Below are positions 1 through 9,641 of a stretch of DNA of 64,000 bases, in pieces. The notes below the pieces were generated by a model. That model searched no databases, was not told the DNA's origin, and worked only from the letters and a program-made list of their open reading frames with translations. The first letter of the stretch is position 1. The number at the start of each line of letters is the position of its first letter. Source of the DNA: Methylobacterium aquaticum (GTDB lineage Bacteria; Pseudomonadota; Alphaproteobacteria; Rhizobiales; Beijerinckiaceae); NCBI RefSeq assembly GCF_001043915.1, contig NZ_LABX01000032.1, forward strand, positions 62,001 through 126,000. Direction: 5' to 3'. Both the position numbers and the translations under genes were made by a program.

Positions 1-310
1 TGTCGACCCCGTCGTCCTTAGCACGGCGCTCGATTCGCGACAGGGCGTTCATCGCCGGGCCGAGCACTGTGAACTCGGCCCTCAGCCCATCGTCGAACAC
101 GCCGGTCAGGCCCCGCGCCCGCATGGAGCGCCGCTGTGACGTGCATCGGTGGCAGTCCGTCGCGCTCGCGGTTCCAGGCGTCGAGCCGGCCGGTGAGTTC
201 GAGGGCGGCGGCTAGTGCCGCGCCGGCCTGCGCCTTCGCCGGACCATCGAGGAGGTGCGCGAGTACACCGTCGCCGAGATACTTGTCGAAGAACCCGCTG
301 TGGCGCGTAA
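1..310 (-). pseudogene. Class III adenylate/guanylate cyclase fragment, frameshifted
   Basis: Reading leftwards from the IS256 end, one frame gives FFDKYLGDGVLAHLLDG and then an Ala-rich helix ending in MHVTAALHAG. These match the metal-binding KxLGDGVLA strand and the HxG motif of class III nucleotide cyclases. Around position 118 the homology jumps to another frame (GLTGVFDDGLRAEFTVLGP), so a single-base indel breaks the gene. The part upstream of KYLGDG is missing because the insertion element begins there, and the 3' end leaves the window. It is a dead remnant of a regulatory cyclase. The family call is firm; the original partner domains are unknown. Confidence 0.7.
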
Positions 311-338
311 GAGCTATGCGGGAGAATGGGTGACGCGG
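311..338. repeat. Left terminal inverted repeat of the IS256-family element
   Basis: Begins GAGCTATGCGGG and ends GGGTGACGCGG. The reverse complement recurs at 1681-1708 with four central mismatches. Confidence 0.75.
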
Positions 339-407
339 TTTGGATGAAGGCGGCGTATCGAGGCGGGTGTCGAGCCTGCCAGGACCTCTCGTTGAGAGCG
401 ATACGCC

Positions 408-1676
408 ATGGACAGCCCTACCAACATCGTGCGGCTTCGTCAGCCTGAGGAGATCGACGGTCCCCTGACCGAGGTGCTGCGGGCTGGCGCCCGCCGCTTG
501 CTCACCCAGGCGGTCGAGTTCGAGGCCGAGGCCTTCCTCACCGCCATGCAGGATCTGCGGCTCGCGGACGGCCGCGCCCGCCTGGTCCGCCACGGACATG
601 GCCCCGAGCGCGCGATCCAGACCGGCATCGGCCCGTGCCGGTGGCGTGGGTGCGCATCCGCGATCGTGGCGCGACCAGCCCCGAGGAGCGGATCCGGTTC
701 TCCCCGGCCCTGCTGCCGCGGTGGGCGCGTCGCAGCCGCAGCCTGGATGCGCTGCTGCCGGTCCTGTACCTGCGCGGGATCTCGACCGGCGATTTCCAGG
801 AAGCGCTCGCCGCCCTCCTGGGCAAGGATGCGCCAAACCTGTCGCCGGCCGTCGTCACGCGGCTGACCGCGACGTGGGCCGACGAGTACGCCCGCTGGCA
901 GGCGCTCGATCTCTCGGCGCGCCGCTACGTCTACGTCTGGGCCGACGGGGTCTACCTGCAGGCCCGGATGGAGGAGCAGGCCGAATGCATGCTGGTCCTG
1001 ATGGGCGCCACGCCGGAAGGCAGGAAGGAACTGGTCGGCTTCCAGGTCGGGGTGCGCGAGAGTGGGCAGAGCTGGCGGGAACGGCTGGTCGACGTGAAGC
1101 GGCGCGGGTTGTCGGTGGCGCCGACGCTGGCCGTAGGTGACGGAGCTCTGGGCTTCTGGAAGGCGCTGGACGAGGTCTTTCCCGGCACGCGTCATCAGCG
1201 CTGCTGGCAGCACAAGACGGCCAACGTCCTCAACAAGGTCCCGAAGTCCATGCAAGCGGCGATGAAGGCGGATCTGCGTGAGATCACCGGCGCATCGACG
1301 CGGGCGCAAGCCGAGGTGGCGATGGATGTGTTCGTGGAGAAGTACGGGGTGAAGTATGCCCGTGCGAGTGAATGCCTGACGAAGGATCAAGGAAGCTCTG
1401 CATGCATTCTACGACATGCCGGCGGAGCATTGGGACCATCTGCGAACGACGAACCCGATCGAGAGCGTGTTCGCGACGGTCCGGAACCGGACGGTGCGCA
1501 CGAAGGGGGCGCTCTCGCCCACGACCGCCAAGCTGATGGTGTTCAAGCTCGTGATGGCGGCGGCCAAGACCTGGCGGCGGCTGACGGGCGAGAACCAGTT
1601 GCCGAAAGTGGTGGCTGGCGTCATCTTCCGGGATGGGACCGAGGTCACCGCGAGCCCTGATCACCGCGCCGCCTGA
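408..1676 (+). pseudogene. IS256-family (Mutator-type) transposase, two frameshifts
   Basis: A DDE transposase read in three pieces: 408 to about 635 (N-terminal part, RQPEEIDGPLTEVLRAGA), about 635 to 1390 (central part with the two Asp regions, YVWADGVYLQ and AVGDGALGFW), and about 1400 to 1676 (Glu region NPIESVFATVRNR). The first junction shifts the frame one way and the second restores the original frame. The catalytic D-D-E set is present overall but not in one frame, so the product is presumably inactive. IS256 elements are not known for programmed frameshifting, so I read these as mutations or sequencing errors. Confidence 0.85.
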
Positions 1677-1680
1677 CCGC

Positions 1681-1708
1681 CCGCGTCACCCAAATCCCCG
1701 CATAGCTC
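1681..1708. repeat. Right terminal inverted repeat of the IS256-family element
   Basis: Inverted copy of 311-338. It begins five bases after the transposase stop codon and abuts the truncated IS630 transposase. Confidence 0.75.
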
Positions 1709-2128
1709 CCGGCGCACCAAGCGCGACATTGACTGGGGCAGCATGGTCTTGCCGAAGCGGGCCTCGATGAAGCGGCAGAGGTCCAGCAGGGTCCAGCTGG
1801 CGGGCTCGCCGCGGTCGGGATTGGGCCCCCGCAGGATGTGGTGGACCAGCACCGCCTGCTCGCCCTCGTTCAGACGTGCTGGCCGGCAGCCGGCCGGGCG
1901 GTCGACCAAGCCGAGGAGCCCTTCGGCGTTGAAGCGCTTGACGGCATCGCACAGCGCCTGACGCTCGATCCCGGCCGGCCGTGCCGCCTTGGCCTGGCTC
2001 ATGCCATCGAGCGCGTTGGCCACCACCAACAGGCGCAGTGCGGTCCGCCAACGCAGCTCCCGCTTGGCCTGCCGCCGCAGATCGGCGACCGTAGCGATGT
2101 CGGTCCGGATCTCGACGGCACGCGCCAC
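1709..2128 (-). pseudogene. IS630-family transposase, N-terminal half
   Basis: About 140 codons of the helix-turn-helix part of an IS630-type transposase: RTALRLLVVANALDGMSQAK, then the Arg/Pro-rich linker and a second winged-helix segment ending at SMSRLVRR. Complete members have about 340 residues, with the DDE domain following. Here the frame runs straight into the IS256 inverted repeat, so the catalytic half is lost. Confidence 0.75.
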
Positions 2129-2475
2129 AAGCTCCTCCCTGGTTCAGGGAAGCAGCGAGTCATGCCTGCGGATCCGTGAAACCCCTCTACGAGTCAAAAC
2201 CTAAGCGCGGCGGTATTATACGCCTGCAGCTTAGGCGGCCCTCCCTTTGGAGGAGGCGCTATAATCGTATGTATGTAAATCAAGATATATATCAATATCT
2301 TAAATGTGATATGCTATGGTCAATGTATCAGATTTTACAAATTATATAATTTTATATATATCATATTGAAACCGAGACGATCGGCATTAATCCTGGACGA
2401 TGAATGTCGGCGCGTCGGACTCTGTCGCAATTATAAAAAAACTTCGATTTGTTATATCTTTTGAGGACCAAAACC
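2129..2475. promoter_or_regulatory. Upstream region of the giant modular protein: hairpins plus AT-rich block
   Basis: No gene seen. A stem (CCTAAGC at 2200-2206 with GCTTAGG at 2229-2235, plus an inner GGCG/CGCC) is followed by CCTCC-CTTT-GGAGG (about 2240-2253). From about 2262 to 2460 the sequence becomes strikingly AT-rich (runs such as TATATATC and AATTTTATAT), unlike the GC-rich surroundings. It contains the inverted repeat AAGATAT/ATATCTT around 2281-2300. This is a plausible silencer-bound promoter for the gene at 2476. The exact promoter elements are not resolved. Confidence 0.45.
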
Positions 2476-5400
2476 ATGCCGTTCAACAGCCATGATGCTT
2501 TCCGGACTGCACCAATTCGGTTAAAATTCCTGACGGATCACCCACGGACGGCTCGCTATCTCTCCGACTCACGTCGAGTGAACGTTCGTGACCCGGATGA
2601 TGGGGTAGACTTGGCTGCCGACGATGATCGCGCTACGGCGTCTTCCGTCCTCCTGCAGAGAGAATGGCATCCGACGACGGTGGCAGGCACCGGTACTCTC
2701 CAGCCCTTCGCTCTCACCCGCAGTAGCTTGGCGCCCATCGCGGCCGTTGTTGCGCCCCGAGAAATTGTGGCACCGGATGATGGTCTCGCAATCGAGGCCG
2801 TCAGTCTTACAGACGCATCGTTCTCTACACCGCCTTCCTCCGTACCTGAGATGGCTTCAACCACCTCGATGGCGGTAGCTGGGAGTTCCCTAATTGCGGC
2901 CACGTCGTCTAGTGTCGGCGCGACCCCGATCGGGTTGAGTGCATCCACCCTGAGCGTAGTACCGCCGATTGGCACTAGCGGATACTCGAGCGTCGTTGAT
3001 GCGATCACCTCGGGTGTTGCCATCCAGGCCAATGTCGTGGCCTGCTGCGGGACCTGCGGCTACGTCAATTGTCCACTTCGGCCTCTGGAGTTGGCACCCG
3101 GCAACATCCTGTCCTCGAACGGCCAACTTCCCGGAAGCGGCAGCGGAGCGCCCGCCGGCGTCACTACGCAGATCCCCGGTGGCGCCGAGACAGGCCTTCT
3201 TGCCAACGGTCGGGTTCTGATCCCGTCCCTGAGCGGCCCGATCACGACTGCAGTGGCGCCGGTACACTCGTCTAGCTTCACGGGCAACTCCTTATCGTCA
3301 AATGTTACCGCTACGACGACCAACAAGATCGTCCTGGAGAACCAGAAGGTCGGCAACCCGGTCAGCGAGTGGGGCATCGACGGATCGGGCAGCGACAACA
3401 TCGAGGGCTTCGCCACCGACATCAGCACGAATGTCGGCAAGACGGTCAATTTCAAGATCAACACCAATTCGAACAATTATCGGATCGACATCTACCGGCT
3501 CGGCTATTACGGGGGCTTGGGCGCGCGCAAGATCGACACGATCCAGCATACCGGGGTGCAGAACCAGCCGACGCCGCTGCGCGACGCGGCGACCGGGATG
3601 GTCGATGCCGGCAACTGGTCGATCTCGGCTTCGTGGACCGTGCCGACGGACGCGGTCTCGGGCGTCTACATCGCCAAGCTGACGCGCCAGGACGGCACGG
3701 CCGGCGAGAACGAGATCCCGTTCATCGTCCGCGACGACGCAAGTCGCAGTGACATCATCTTCCAGACAGCAGACACCACCTGGCAGGCCTACAATCCCTG
3801 GGGCGGCGCCAACTTCTATGGCGGCAACGGCCCAGCCACCGGCCAGGGCCAGGGGCGGGCCTACGCAGTGAGCTACAACCGGCCGATCACCACCCGCGGC
3901 GGTGGCCTTGCGGCCGGTCCGCAGGACTACATCTACGGCGCCGAGTTCCCGGCGATCATGTGGCTGGAGCAGAACGGCTACGATGTCTCGTATATGTCAG
4001 CCGTCGACGCTGATCGGTACGGTAGCTTACTCCTAAACCACAAGATGTACCTCAATGTCGGACACGACGAGTACTGGTCGGGCCAGCAGCGCGACAACGT
4101 GGAAGCGGCACGCGACGCCGGCGTCAACCTGTCATTTTGGAGTGGCAACGAGATCTACTGGCGCGCGCGGTACGGCAGTAGCATCAGCAGCGATGCTACG
4201 TCCTACCGAACTCTCATCTCCTACAAGGAAACCTGGGGGGCGAACCAGAACATCGATCCCTCCAACGAGTGGACCGGCACCTGGCGGGATCCCCGCGGGC
4301 CGGTCGGCACGATCGGTAACAACGACCCCGAGAATGCCCTCACGGGCACGATGTTCAAGGTCGACTCCTATGTCCTCGACACCATTCAGGTACCCTACGA
4401 CGACGCCAATCTACGCTTCTGGCGCAATACTAGCGTCGCCGACCTGCAGCTGGGCCAGACCGCCTCGCTCAACAAGAACTATCTCGGCTACGAGTGGGAC
4501 GAGGCGCCCGACAACGCCTCAGCCCCAGCTGGTCTCGTACGACTGTCTTCGACCACACTCGATCAGACGACCTATTTGCAGGATTACGGCAACACCACCG
4601 GCAAGGGCACGGCGACCCACAGCCTGACGCTCTACCGCGCCCCGAGCGGCGCCCTCGTGTTCGGGGCCGGCACCGTCTACTGGTCCTGGGGCCTGTCGGC
4701 CAACCACGACAACGAGGCGACGCCGACCGATCCGCGCATCCAGCAGGCGATGGTCAACCTGCTCGCCGACATGGGCCTGCAGCCCGGAACCCTCGACCCG
4801 AACCTGACACCCGCCACCGCCTCGACCGACCGCACGGCGCCGACCTCGACCGTCACCACGCCGACCACCGGATCCAGCGTGACGGCCTTCACTCCGGTCA
4901 CGATCACCGGCACCGCGACGGATGCCGGCGGCGGCGTGGTCGCGGGCGTCGAGGTCTCGACCGATAACGGCGTCACCTGGCGCGCGGCCACCGGCGACGA
5001 GACCTGGAGCTACACCTTCGCGCCGCAGGTCGCTGGGACCTATCAGATCCGCACCCGGGCCACTGACGACAGCGTCAACCTGGAGACGCCCTCGGCCGGG
5101 CGCAGCCTGACGGTGACGGCCTCGCCCTCGCTCACCCTGTTCCCCGGCTCGGCCAAGCCCACGGTCACCAACACCGTCGACAGTACGGCAATCGAGCTGG
5201 GCGTGAAGTTCCAGAGTTCCACCGCCGGCACGATCAGCGGCATCCGCTTCTACAAGGGCTCGCAGGACCGCGGGGTTCATGTCGGCACGTTGTGGTCGAG
5301 CACGGGACAGAAGCTCGCCACCGTCACCTTCACCAACGAGACCACGGACGGCTGGCAGACCGCCACCTTCTCGAACCCGGTCCCCATCACCCCAGGCGCG

Positions 5401-7971
5401 ACCTACACCGCGTCCTACCACTCGACGTTAGGACACTACTCGAGCGACGTGAATTACTACAATAACAACGTCACCAACGGCCCGCTCACCGGCAACAACG
5501 GTGTATTCGTCTACAGCAACCAGAGCCAGTTCCCAACCCAGAGCTTTAACAACACCAATTTCTGGGTCGACGTGCTGTTCAACCCCGGCGGGGTCACGAC
5601 GAACCAGGCCCCGACCGCCATCAACGATAGCGACCTATCAGTAACGCAGAACACCGCCACGACCATTTCAACCTCGTCCCTGCTCGCTAACGACACCGAT
5701 CCGGACGGCGATCCGCTGACGGTGACGAACGTCAGTGCTGCCACCAACGGCATCGTCTCCCTCAACAGCCAGGCCGGCACCGTCACTTTCACGCCGACGA
5801 CCGGTTACACGGGAGCGGCCGGCTTCACCTACGCGATCTCGGACGGGCGCGGCGGCACATCGTCTGCCAACGTCACCCTCACCGTGTCGGCGCCCGGCAC
5901 CGCGCCGGTAAGCCTGTTCTCCTCCACCACGATCCCGGCGGTCGCCAGCGAGAGCGACACTGGCTCGGTCGAGCTCGGCGTGAAGTTCCAGGCCTCCAGC
6001 GCCGGCACGATCAGCGCGATTAAGTTCTACAAGGGCAGCCAGAATACGGGCACCCATATCGGTACGCTCTGGTCGAGTACCGGCCAGGCTCTCGCCACCG
6101 CGACCTTCACGGGCGAGACCGCGAGCGGCTGGCAGACCGCCACCTTCTCGAACCCGGTGAGCATCAGCCCGGGCGCGACCTACACCGCCTCGTATCACAC
6201 CACTACCGGATATTACTCAACGACAACCAACGGCTTCTCAAGCGCGGTGACGAACGGCCCGCTAACCGCGCCGTCCTCCGGCAATGGCGTCTACGCCTAC
6301 GGCGGCACCAGCGCCTTCCCGACCCAGAGCTTCCAGAACACCAATTACTGGGTCGACGTCGTCTTCAACCCAAATACCAGTGCTACCAACCAGGCGCCGA
6401 CCGCCGTCAACGACACTGGCCCGGCGGTGACGCAGAACACCGCCGTCACCTTCGCGGCCTCGACCTTGCTCGCCAACGACACCGACCCGAACGGCGACAC
6501 CTTGACGATCACCAACGTGAGCGGGCCGACCAACGGCACCGTCTCGCTCAACACCACGAACGCGACAGTCACTTTCACGCCGACGACCGGTTACACGGGA
6601 GCGGCCAGCTTCACCTACGCGATCTCGGACGGGCGCGGCGGCACTGCTTCGGCGAAGGTGGCGCTGACGGTGTCGGCGCCGGGCACCGCCCCGGTCAGCC
6701 TATTCTCCTCCGCAGCGACCCCAGCGGCGACCAACACCAACGACACCAGCCCGGTCGAGCTCGGGATGAAGTTCCAGGCCTCCAGCGCCGGCACGGTGAG
6801 CGCAGTCAAGTTCTACAAGGGCACGCAGGATACCGGGACGCATACCGGCACCCTGTGGTCCAGCACCGGCCAGGTTCTCGCCACGGCGACATTCACGGGC
6901 GAGACCGCGAGCGGCTGGCAGACCGCCATCTTCTCGAACCCGGTGACGCTGACGCCCGGCGCAACCTATACGGCGTCCTACCACACCAATGCCGGCCGCT
7001 ACTCGACGACGGCCAACGGCTTCTCGAGCGCGCTGACGAACGGGCCGCTCACCGCGCCGTCCACCGGCAACGGCGTCTACGCCTATGGCAGCTCCAGTTT
7101 GTTCCCGACCAACACCTACCAGAACACCAATTACTGGGTCGACGTCGTCTTCAACCCGAACAGCAGCGCTACCAACCAGGCGCCGACCGCAGTCAATGAC
7201 ATTGGCCCGACGGTGACCCGCAGCACCGCCCTCACCTTCGCGACCTCGACGCTCTTGGCCAACGACACCGACCCCAACGGCGACCCGCTGACAGTGACGA
7301 GCGTCAGCAGCGCAATCAATGGAACCGTCTCCCTCAACAACCAAGCCGCTACCATCACCTTCGCGCCGACGACCGGCTACACGGGAGCGGCCGGCTTCAC
7401 CTACGCGATCTCGGACGGGCGCGGCGGCACATCGTCCGCAAACGTCGCCCTAACTGTATCAGCGCCTAGCACCAGCGCATTCAGCTTGTTCTCGTCTTCC
7501 GCGACGCCAGCGGCGACCAACACCAACGACATCAACCCGGTCGAACTTGGGGTGAAGTTCCAGGCCTCCAGCGCCGGCACGGTCAGCGCGATCAAGTTCT
7601 ACAAGGGCAGTCAGGATACGGGAACCCATACCGGCACGCTCTGGTCGAGCACCGGCCAGGCCCTGGCGACCGCCACCTTCACGGGCGAGACCGCGAGCGG
7701 CTGGCAGACTGCCACCTTCTCAAACCCGGTGAGCATCACCCCGGGTGCGACCTACACGGCGTCCTACCACACCAATGCCGGCCGCTACTCGAACACCGCT
7801 AACGCCTTCGCGAACGCGGTGACAAGCGGGCCGCTGACCGCACCGGCGAGCGATACGTCAGGTGGCAACGGCGTCTTTGCTTACGGCAGCACCAGCCTGT
7901 TCCCGACCCAGTCCTTCAACCGGTCCAACTATTGGGTCGATGTCGTCTTCAATCCTTCAGCAGCCGCCTAA
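2476..7971 (+). CDS. Giant modular protein: DMFase-beta-like, Ig-like, DUF4082/cadherin-like repeats
   Basis: 1831 residues from the ATG at 2476, chosen because GAGGA lies eight bases upstream; an in-frame TTG at 2449 is less likely. Residues 1-280 are Ser/Thr-rich and low complexity with no clear signal peptide. Residues about 283-766 resemble the N,N-dimethylformamidase beta-subunit C-terminal domain (WGIDGSGSDN, RLGYYGG, NVGHDEYWSG, FWSGNEIYWR). Residues about 785-884 are Ig-like. Four DUF4082 modules (FYKGSQ..G.H.GTLWSSTG) begin near 886, 1144, 1406 and 1666, separated by three cadherin-like modules (NDTDPNGDPLTVT, FTYAISDGRGGT). The architecture suggests an exported surface or matrix protein. 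No secretion genes are nearby and enzymatic activity is unproven. Confidence 0.85.
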   Translation: MPFNSHDAFRTAPIRLKFLTDHPRTARYLSDSRRVNVRDPDDGVDLAADDDRATASSVLLQREWHPTTVAGTGTLQPFALTRSSLAPIAAVVAPREIVAPDDGLAIEAVSLTDASFSTPPSSVPEMASTTSMAVAGSSLIAATSSSVGATPIGLSASTLSVVPPIGTSGYSSVVDAITSGVAIQANVVACCGTCGYVNCPLRPLELAPGNILSSNGQLPGSGSGAPAGVTTQIPGGAETGLLANGRVLIPSLSGPITTAVAPVHSSSFTGNSLSSNVTATTTNKIVLENQKVGNPVSEWGIDGSGSDNIEGFATDISTNVGKTVNFKINTNSNNYRIDIYRLGYYGGLGARKIDTIQHTGVQNQPTPLRDAATGMVDAGNWSISASWTVPTDAVSGVYIAKLTRQDGTAGENEIPFIVRDDASRSDIIFQTADTTWQAYNPWGGANFYGGNGPATGQGQGRAYAVSYNRPITTRGGGLAAGPQDYIYGAEFPAIMWLEQNGYDVSYMSAVDADRYGSLLLNHKMYLNVGHDEYWSGQQRDNVEAARDAGVNLSFWSGNEIYWRARYGSSISSDATSYRTLISYKETWGANQNIDPSNEWTGTWRDPRGPVGTIGNNDPENALTGTMFKVDSYVLDTIQVPYDDANLRFWRNTSVADLQLGQTASLNKNYLGYEWDEAPDNASAPAGLVRLSSTTLDQTTYLQDYGNTTGKGTATHSLTLYRAPSGALVFGAGTVYWSWGLSANHDNEATPTDPRIQQAMVNLLADMGLQPGTLDPNLTPATASTDRTAPTSTVTTPTTGSSVTAFTPVTITGTATDAGGGVVAGVEVSTDNGVTWRAATGDETWSYTFAPQVAGTYQIRTRATDDSVNLETPSAGRSLTVTASPSLTLFPGSAKPTVTNTVDSTAIELGVKFQSSTAGTISGIRFYKGSQDRGVHVGTLWSSTGQKLATVTFTNETTDGWQTATFSNPVPITPGATYTASYHSTLGHYSSDVNYYNNNVTNGPLTGNNGVFVYSNQSQFPTQSFNNTNFWVDVLFNPGGVTTNQAPTAINDSDLSVTQNTATTISTSSLLANDTDPDGDPLTVTNVSAATNGIVSLNSQAGTVTFTPTTGYTGAAGFTYAISDGRGGTSSANVTLTVSAPGTAPVSLFSSTTIPAVASESDTGSVELGVKFQASSAGTISAIKFYKGSQNTGTHIGTLWSSTGQALATATFTGETASGWQTATFSNPVSISPGATYTASYHTTTGYYSTTTNGFSSAVTNGPLTAPSSGNGVYAYGGTSAFPTQSFQNTNYWVDVVFNPNTSATNQAPTAVNDTGPAVTQNTAVTFAASTLLANDTDPNGDTLTITNVSGPTNGTVSLNTTNATVTFTPTTGYTGAASFTYAISDGRGGTASAKVALTVSAPGTAPVSLFSSAATPAATNTNDTSPVELGMKFQASSAGTVSAVKFYKGTQDTGTHTGTLWSSTGQVLATATFTGETASGWQTAIFSNPVTLTPGATYTASYHTNAGRYSTTANGFSSALTNGPLTAPSTGNGVYAYGSSSLFPTNTYQNTNYWVDVVFNPNSSATNQAPTAVNDIGPTVTRSTALTFATSTLLANDTDPNGDPLTVTSVSSAINGTVSLNNQAATITFAPTTGYTGAAGFTYAISDGRGGTSSANVALTVSAPSTSAFSLFSSSATPAATNTNDINPVELGVKFQASSAGTVSAIKFYKGSQDTGTHTGTLWSSTGQALATATFTGETASGWQTATFSNPVSITPGATYTASYHTNAGRYSNTANAFANAVTSGPLTAPASDTSGGNGVFAYGSTSLFPTQSFNRSNYWVDVVFNPSAAA
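5131..7965 (+). repeat. Tandem ~780-bp repeats inside the giant gene
   Basis: DUF4082-plus-cadherin units start near 5131, 5905, 6691 and 7471 (spacing about 774, 786 and 780 bp); the last lacks its cadherin half. The second to fourth units are very similar at nucleotide level (for example, the CGGGCGCGGCGG stretch of each SDGRGG segment), which points to recent duplication or gene conversion and to possible copy-number variation. Confidence 0.8.
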
Positions 7972-8065
7972 AAAATAATCGCTCGGCGATGCTTCTTTTT
8001 ACCCACATCCTGGCGATGTCCGCGCGAGGGCGGCTTCGATCGCAATGTCGGTGATCCGCGAACGC

Positions 8066-9367
8066 TCAGCGAGTTGTAGACGGGACACGGCTCTCGCCTG
8101 CCGGTTGCTCCGGGTCAGTTCGTTTGCCATCCGAGAGATCCTCGAACGGCCGACCGGTGAGAGCGCTGCGCACCAAGGCTACAAGGCGGCGTCCGTTGAT
8201 CAGGAACAGAAGGCCGGTCAGGCCAAGATAGACCCACGCTAGCCAGGTCAGCGTCGCGATCGAGCGCGCTTCGTCGTTGCGGTAGACGAAAGCCAGCCCG
8301 ACCTGCACGGCAAACAGTCCAGCGAGCGCCAGCGCGGACCAGAGGCCGAGGCGCAGGCGCAGCAGGAGTGCGATGCCGAGCAGCGACTGGGCCGCCGTGA
8401 GGAAGAACTCCTCACCTTGGCGCGCATCGAGCGGCAGGGGGCTCATCGCGCCCGCGCCAACGCTCAAGGCCAGCGGCAGCATGCCGACGAGCAGAGTCCA
8501 CTGGTTGATTTTGTCGCTGATCATGGCGATCAGCCCATCGCCGGCACGGTTGGCCAGCACGAACAGCACCGCAATCGAGATTGCAGGCGCCTCACTGGCC
8601 AGGGGCGCCAGCCACTGGATCAGCAGGAACTCGTTGAGCCCGATCGCCCGGCCGGTACCCACCATGGCCTCAGCGAAGGGTTCGGCCGAGGCGAGGATGA
8701 CGCCGCAGGCCACAACCACGAGAGCCCCGATCGCGGCCCATTGCTTCGCCGGAGACAAGGTGTTCAGCGCTGCTGCAGGGCCAGGCTCCTCTGCCTCGCT
8801 CGGATTATCACTCTTCTGCAGGTTGCGCACGCGCCAGACATACGCTGCAAAGATGGCTGCCAGAACGGCAAAATCTACGACGGAGATGCTGCGCTTGAAC
8901 AGGATGACGAAGGCGTAGAGGCTGGCAAGCAGCAGGAACCCGATCTCGACGGCATTGGCCGATGCGAGATCGACCGCACGGTGCCGGTCCTTCGTCCAAT
9001 GCAGGAACACCATCAGAGGCCAGGCCAAGCCGACGAGCAGCCGGTTGGCGCCGGTCATGTTGGCGGCGGCGTAATGAACGTATTGCGACTCCGGACCCTC
9101 AAGCCCGGCCTTGTAGGCATAGTAGAGATCGACCGCGTATTCCGGTAGCACAGTCACCAGAGCGACCACGGCCAGGATCAGGCCTTGCGCGATATGCTGC
9201 TCGGCTGTCTCCGCACCCCAAGACAATAGGAAGCCTGCCGCTAGGATAGCGCTGCCGAAGGCGGCGGCATCAAGGAGCGGGCTGGGCCGCCAGCCCGTCG
9301 CGCGTAGCAGGAGAGCCGGGAGGGTGGCCGCTACGGCGACGGCAACCAAGATCAGAAAGCGCCTCAC
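8066..9367 (-). CDS. Sodium/calcium antiporter-like membrane protein
   Basis: 433 residues with about ten to twelve hydrophobic segments. Two acidic membrane motifs, ALVTVLPEYAVDL (near residue 95) and QWLAPLASEAPAIS (near 260), resemble the alpha repeats of the Ca2+:cation antiporter superfamily (YrbG/CaxA-like), which normally carry G(N/T)S.PE signatures. An inner-membrane ion exchanger is the likely role; the ion is not determinable. It is transcribed alone, away from the giant gene, with a short Arg/Glu-rich cytoplasmic tail. No co-transcribed partner is visible. Confidence 0.7.
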   Translation of the reverse strand: MRRFLILVAVAVAATLPALLLRATGWRPSPLLDAAAFGSAILAAGFLLSWGAETAEQHIAQGLILAVVALVTVLPEYAVDLYYAYKAGLEGPESQYVHYAAANMTGANRLLVGLAWPLMVFLHWTKDRHRAVDLASANAVEIGFLLLASLYAFVILFKRSISVVDFAVLAAIFAAYVWRVRNLQKSDNPSEAEEPGPAAALNTLSPAKQWAAIGALVVVACGVILASAEPFAEAMVGTGRAIGLNEFLLIQWLAPLASEAPAISIAVLFVLANRAGDGLIAMISDKINQWTLLVGMLPLALSVGAGAMSPLPLDARQGEEFFLTAAQSLLGIALLLRLRLGLWSALALAGLFAVQVGLAFVYRNDEARSIATLTWLAWVYLGLTGLLFLINGRRLVALVRSALTGRPFEDLSDGKRTDPEQPAGESRVPSTTR

Positions 9368-9641
9368 GCGAGTTCCTCCGCACCAGCAGGCTGCTGGAAA
9401 AATGCTAACGAGGTAGCAAAATCATCTCCGAGTCCGTTCCGGCGTCGGCGAAATGCGCTGTCTCGCCCCTGGGACAGCCGCTTGGCTTGTGTAGGCACGT
9501 AATGAAGGTTGATAGCAGAAGAAAATTTTTCTCCATCTCGGGAATTTTTCAGCAGTCCGCCAGGTCACGGCCTGCCCTTCCGCGTTCCGCTGAAGGGAGG
9601 GTCGCGCGATCGTGCCGGCAAAGGACTACTCCTGCCGCGCC

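Larger units (their letters stand above)
311..1708 (+). mobile_element. IS256-family insertion sequence, inactivated
   Basis: About 1.4 kb bounded by near-identical 28-bp inverted repeats (311-338 and 1681-1708, 24 of 28 positions matching) that enclose one transposase reading direction. The size and the transposase are typical of IS256/Mutator-type elements. No 8-9 bp target duplication is visible: the bases outside the left end belong to a cyclase remnant and those outside the right end to an IS630 remnant. The element therefore either moved by recombination or lost one original flank. Confidence 0.8.

Noticed and set aside
440..1390. 316-codon leftward frame across the IS256 transposase
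   Set aside because: Antisense of the transposase; its apparent continuity is due to high GC, and no domain is recognisable.
4519..5421. 300-codon leftward frame opposite the giant repeat gene
   Set aside because: Antisense of the Ig-like and DUF4082 regions; Gly/Arg-rich with no motif.
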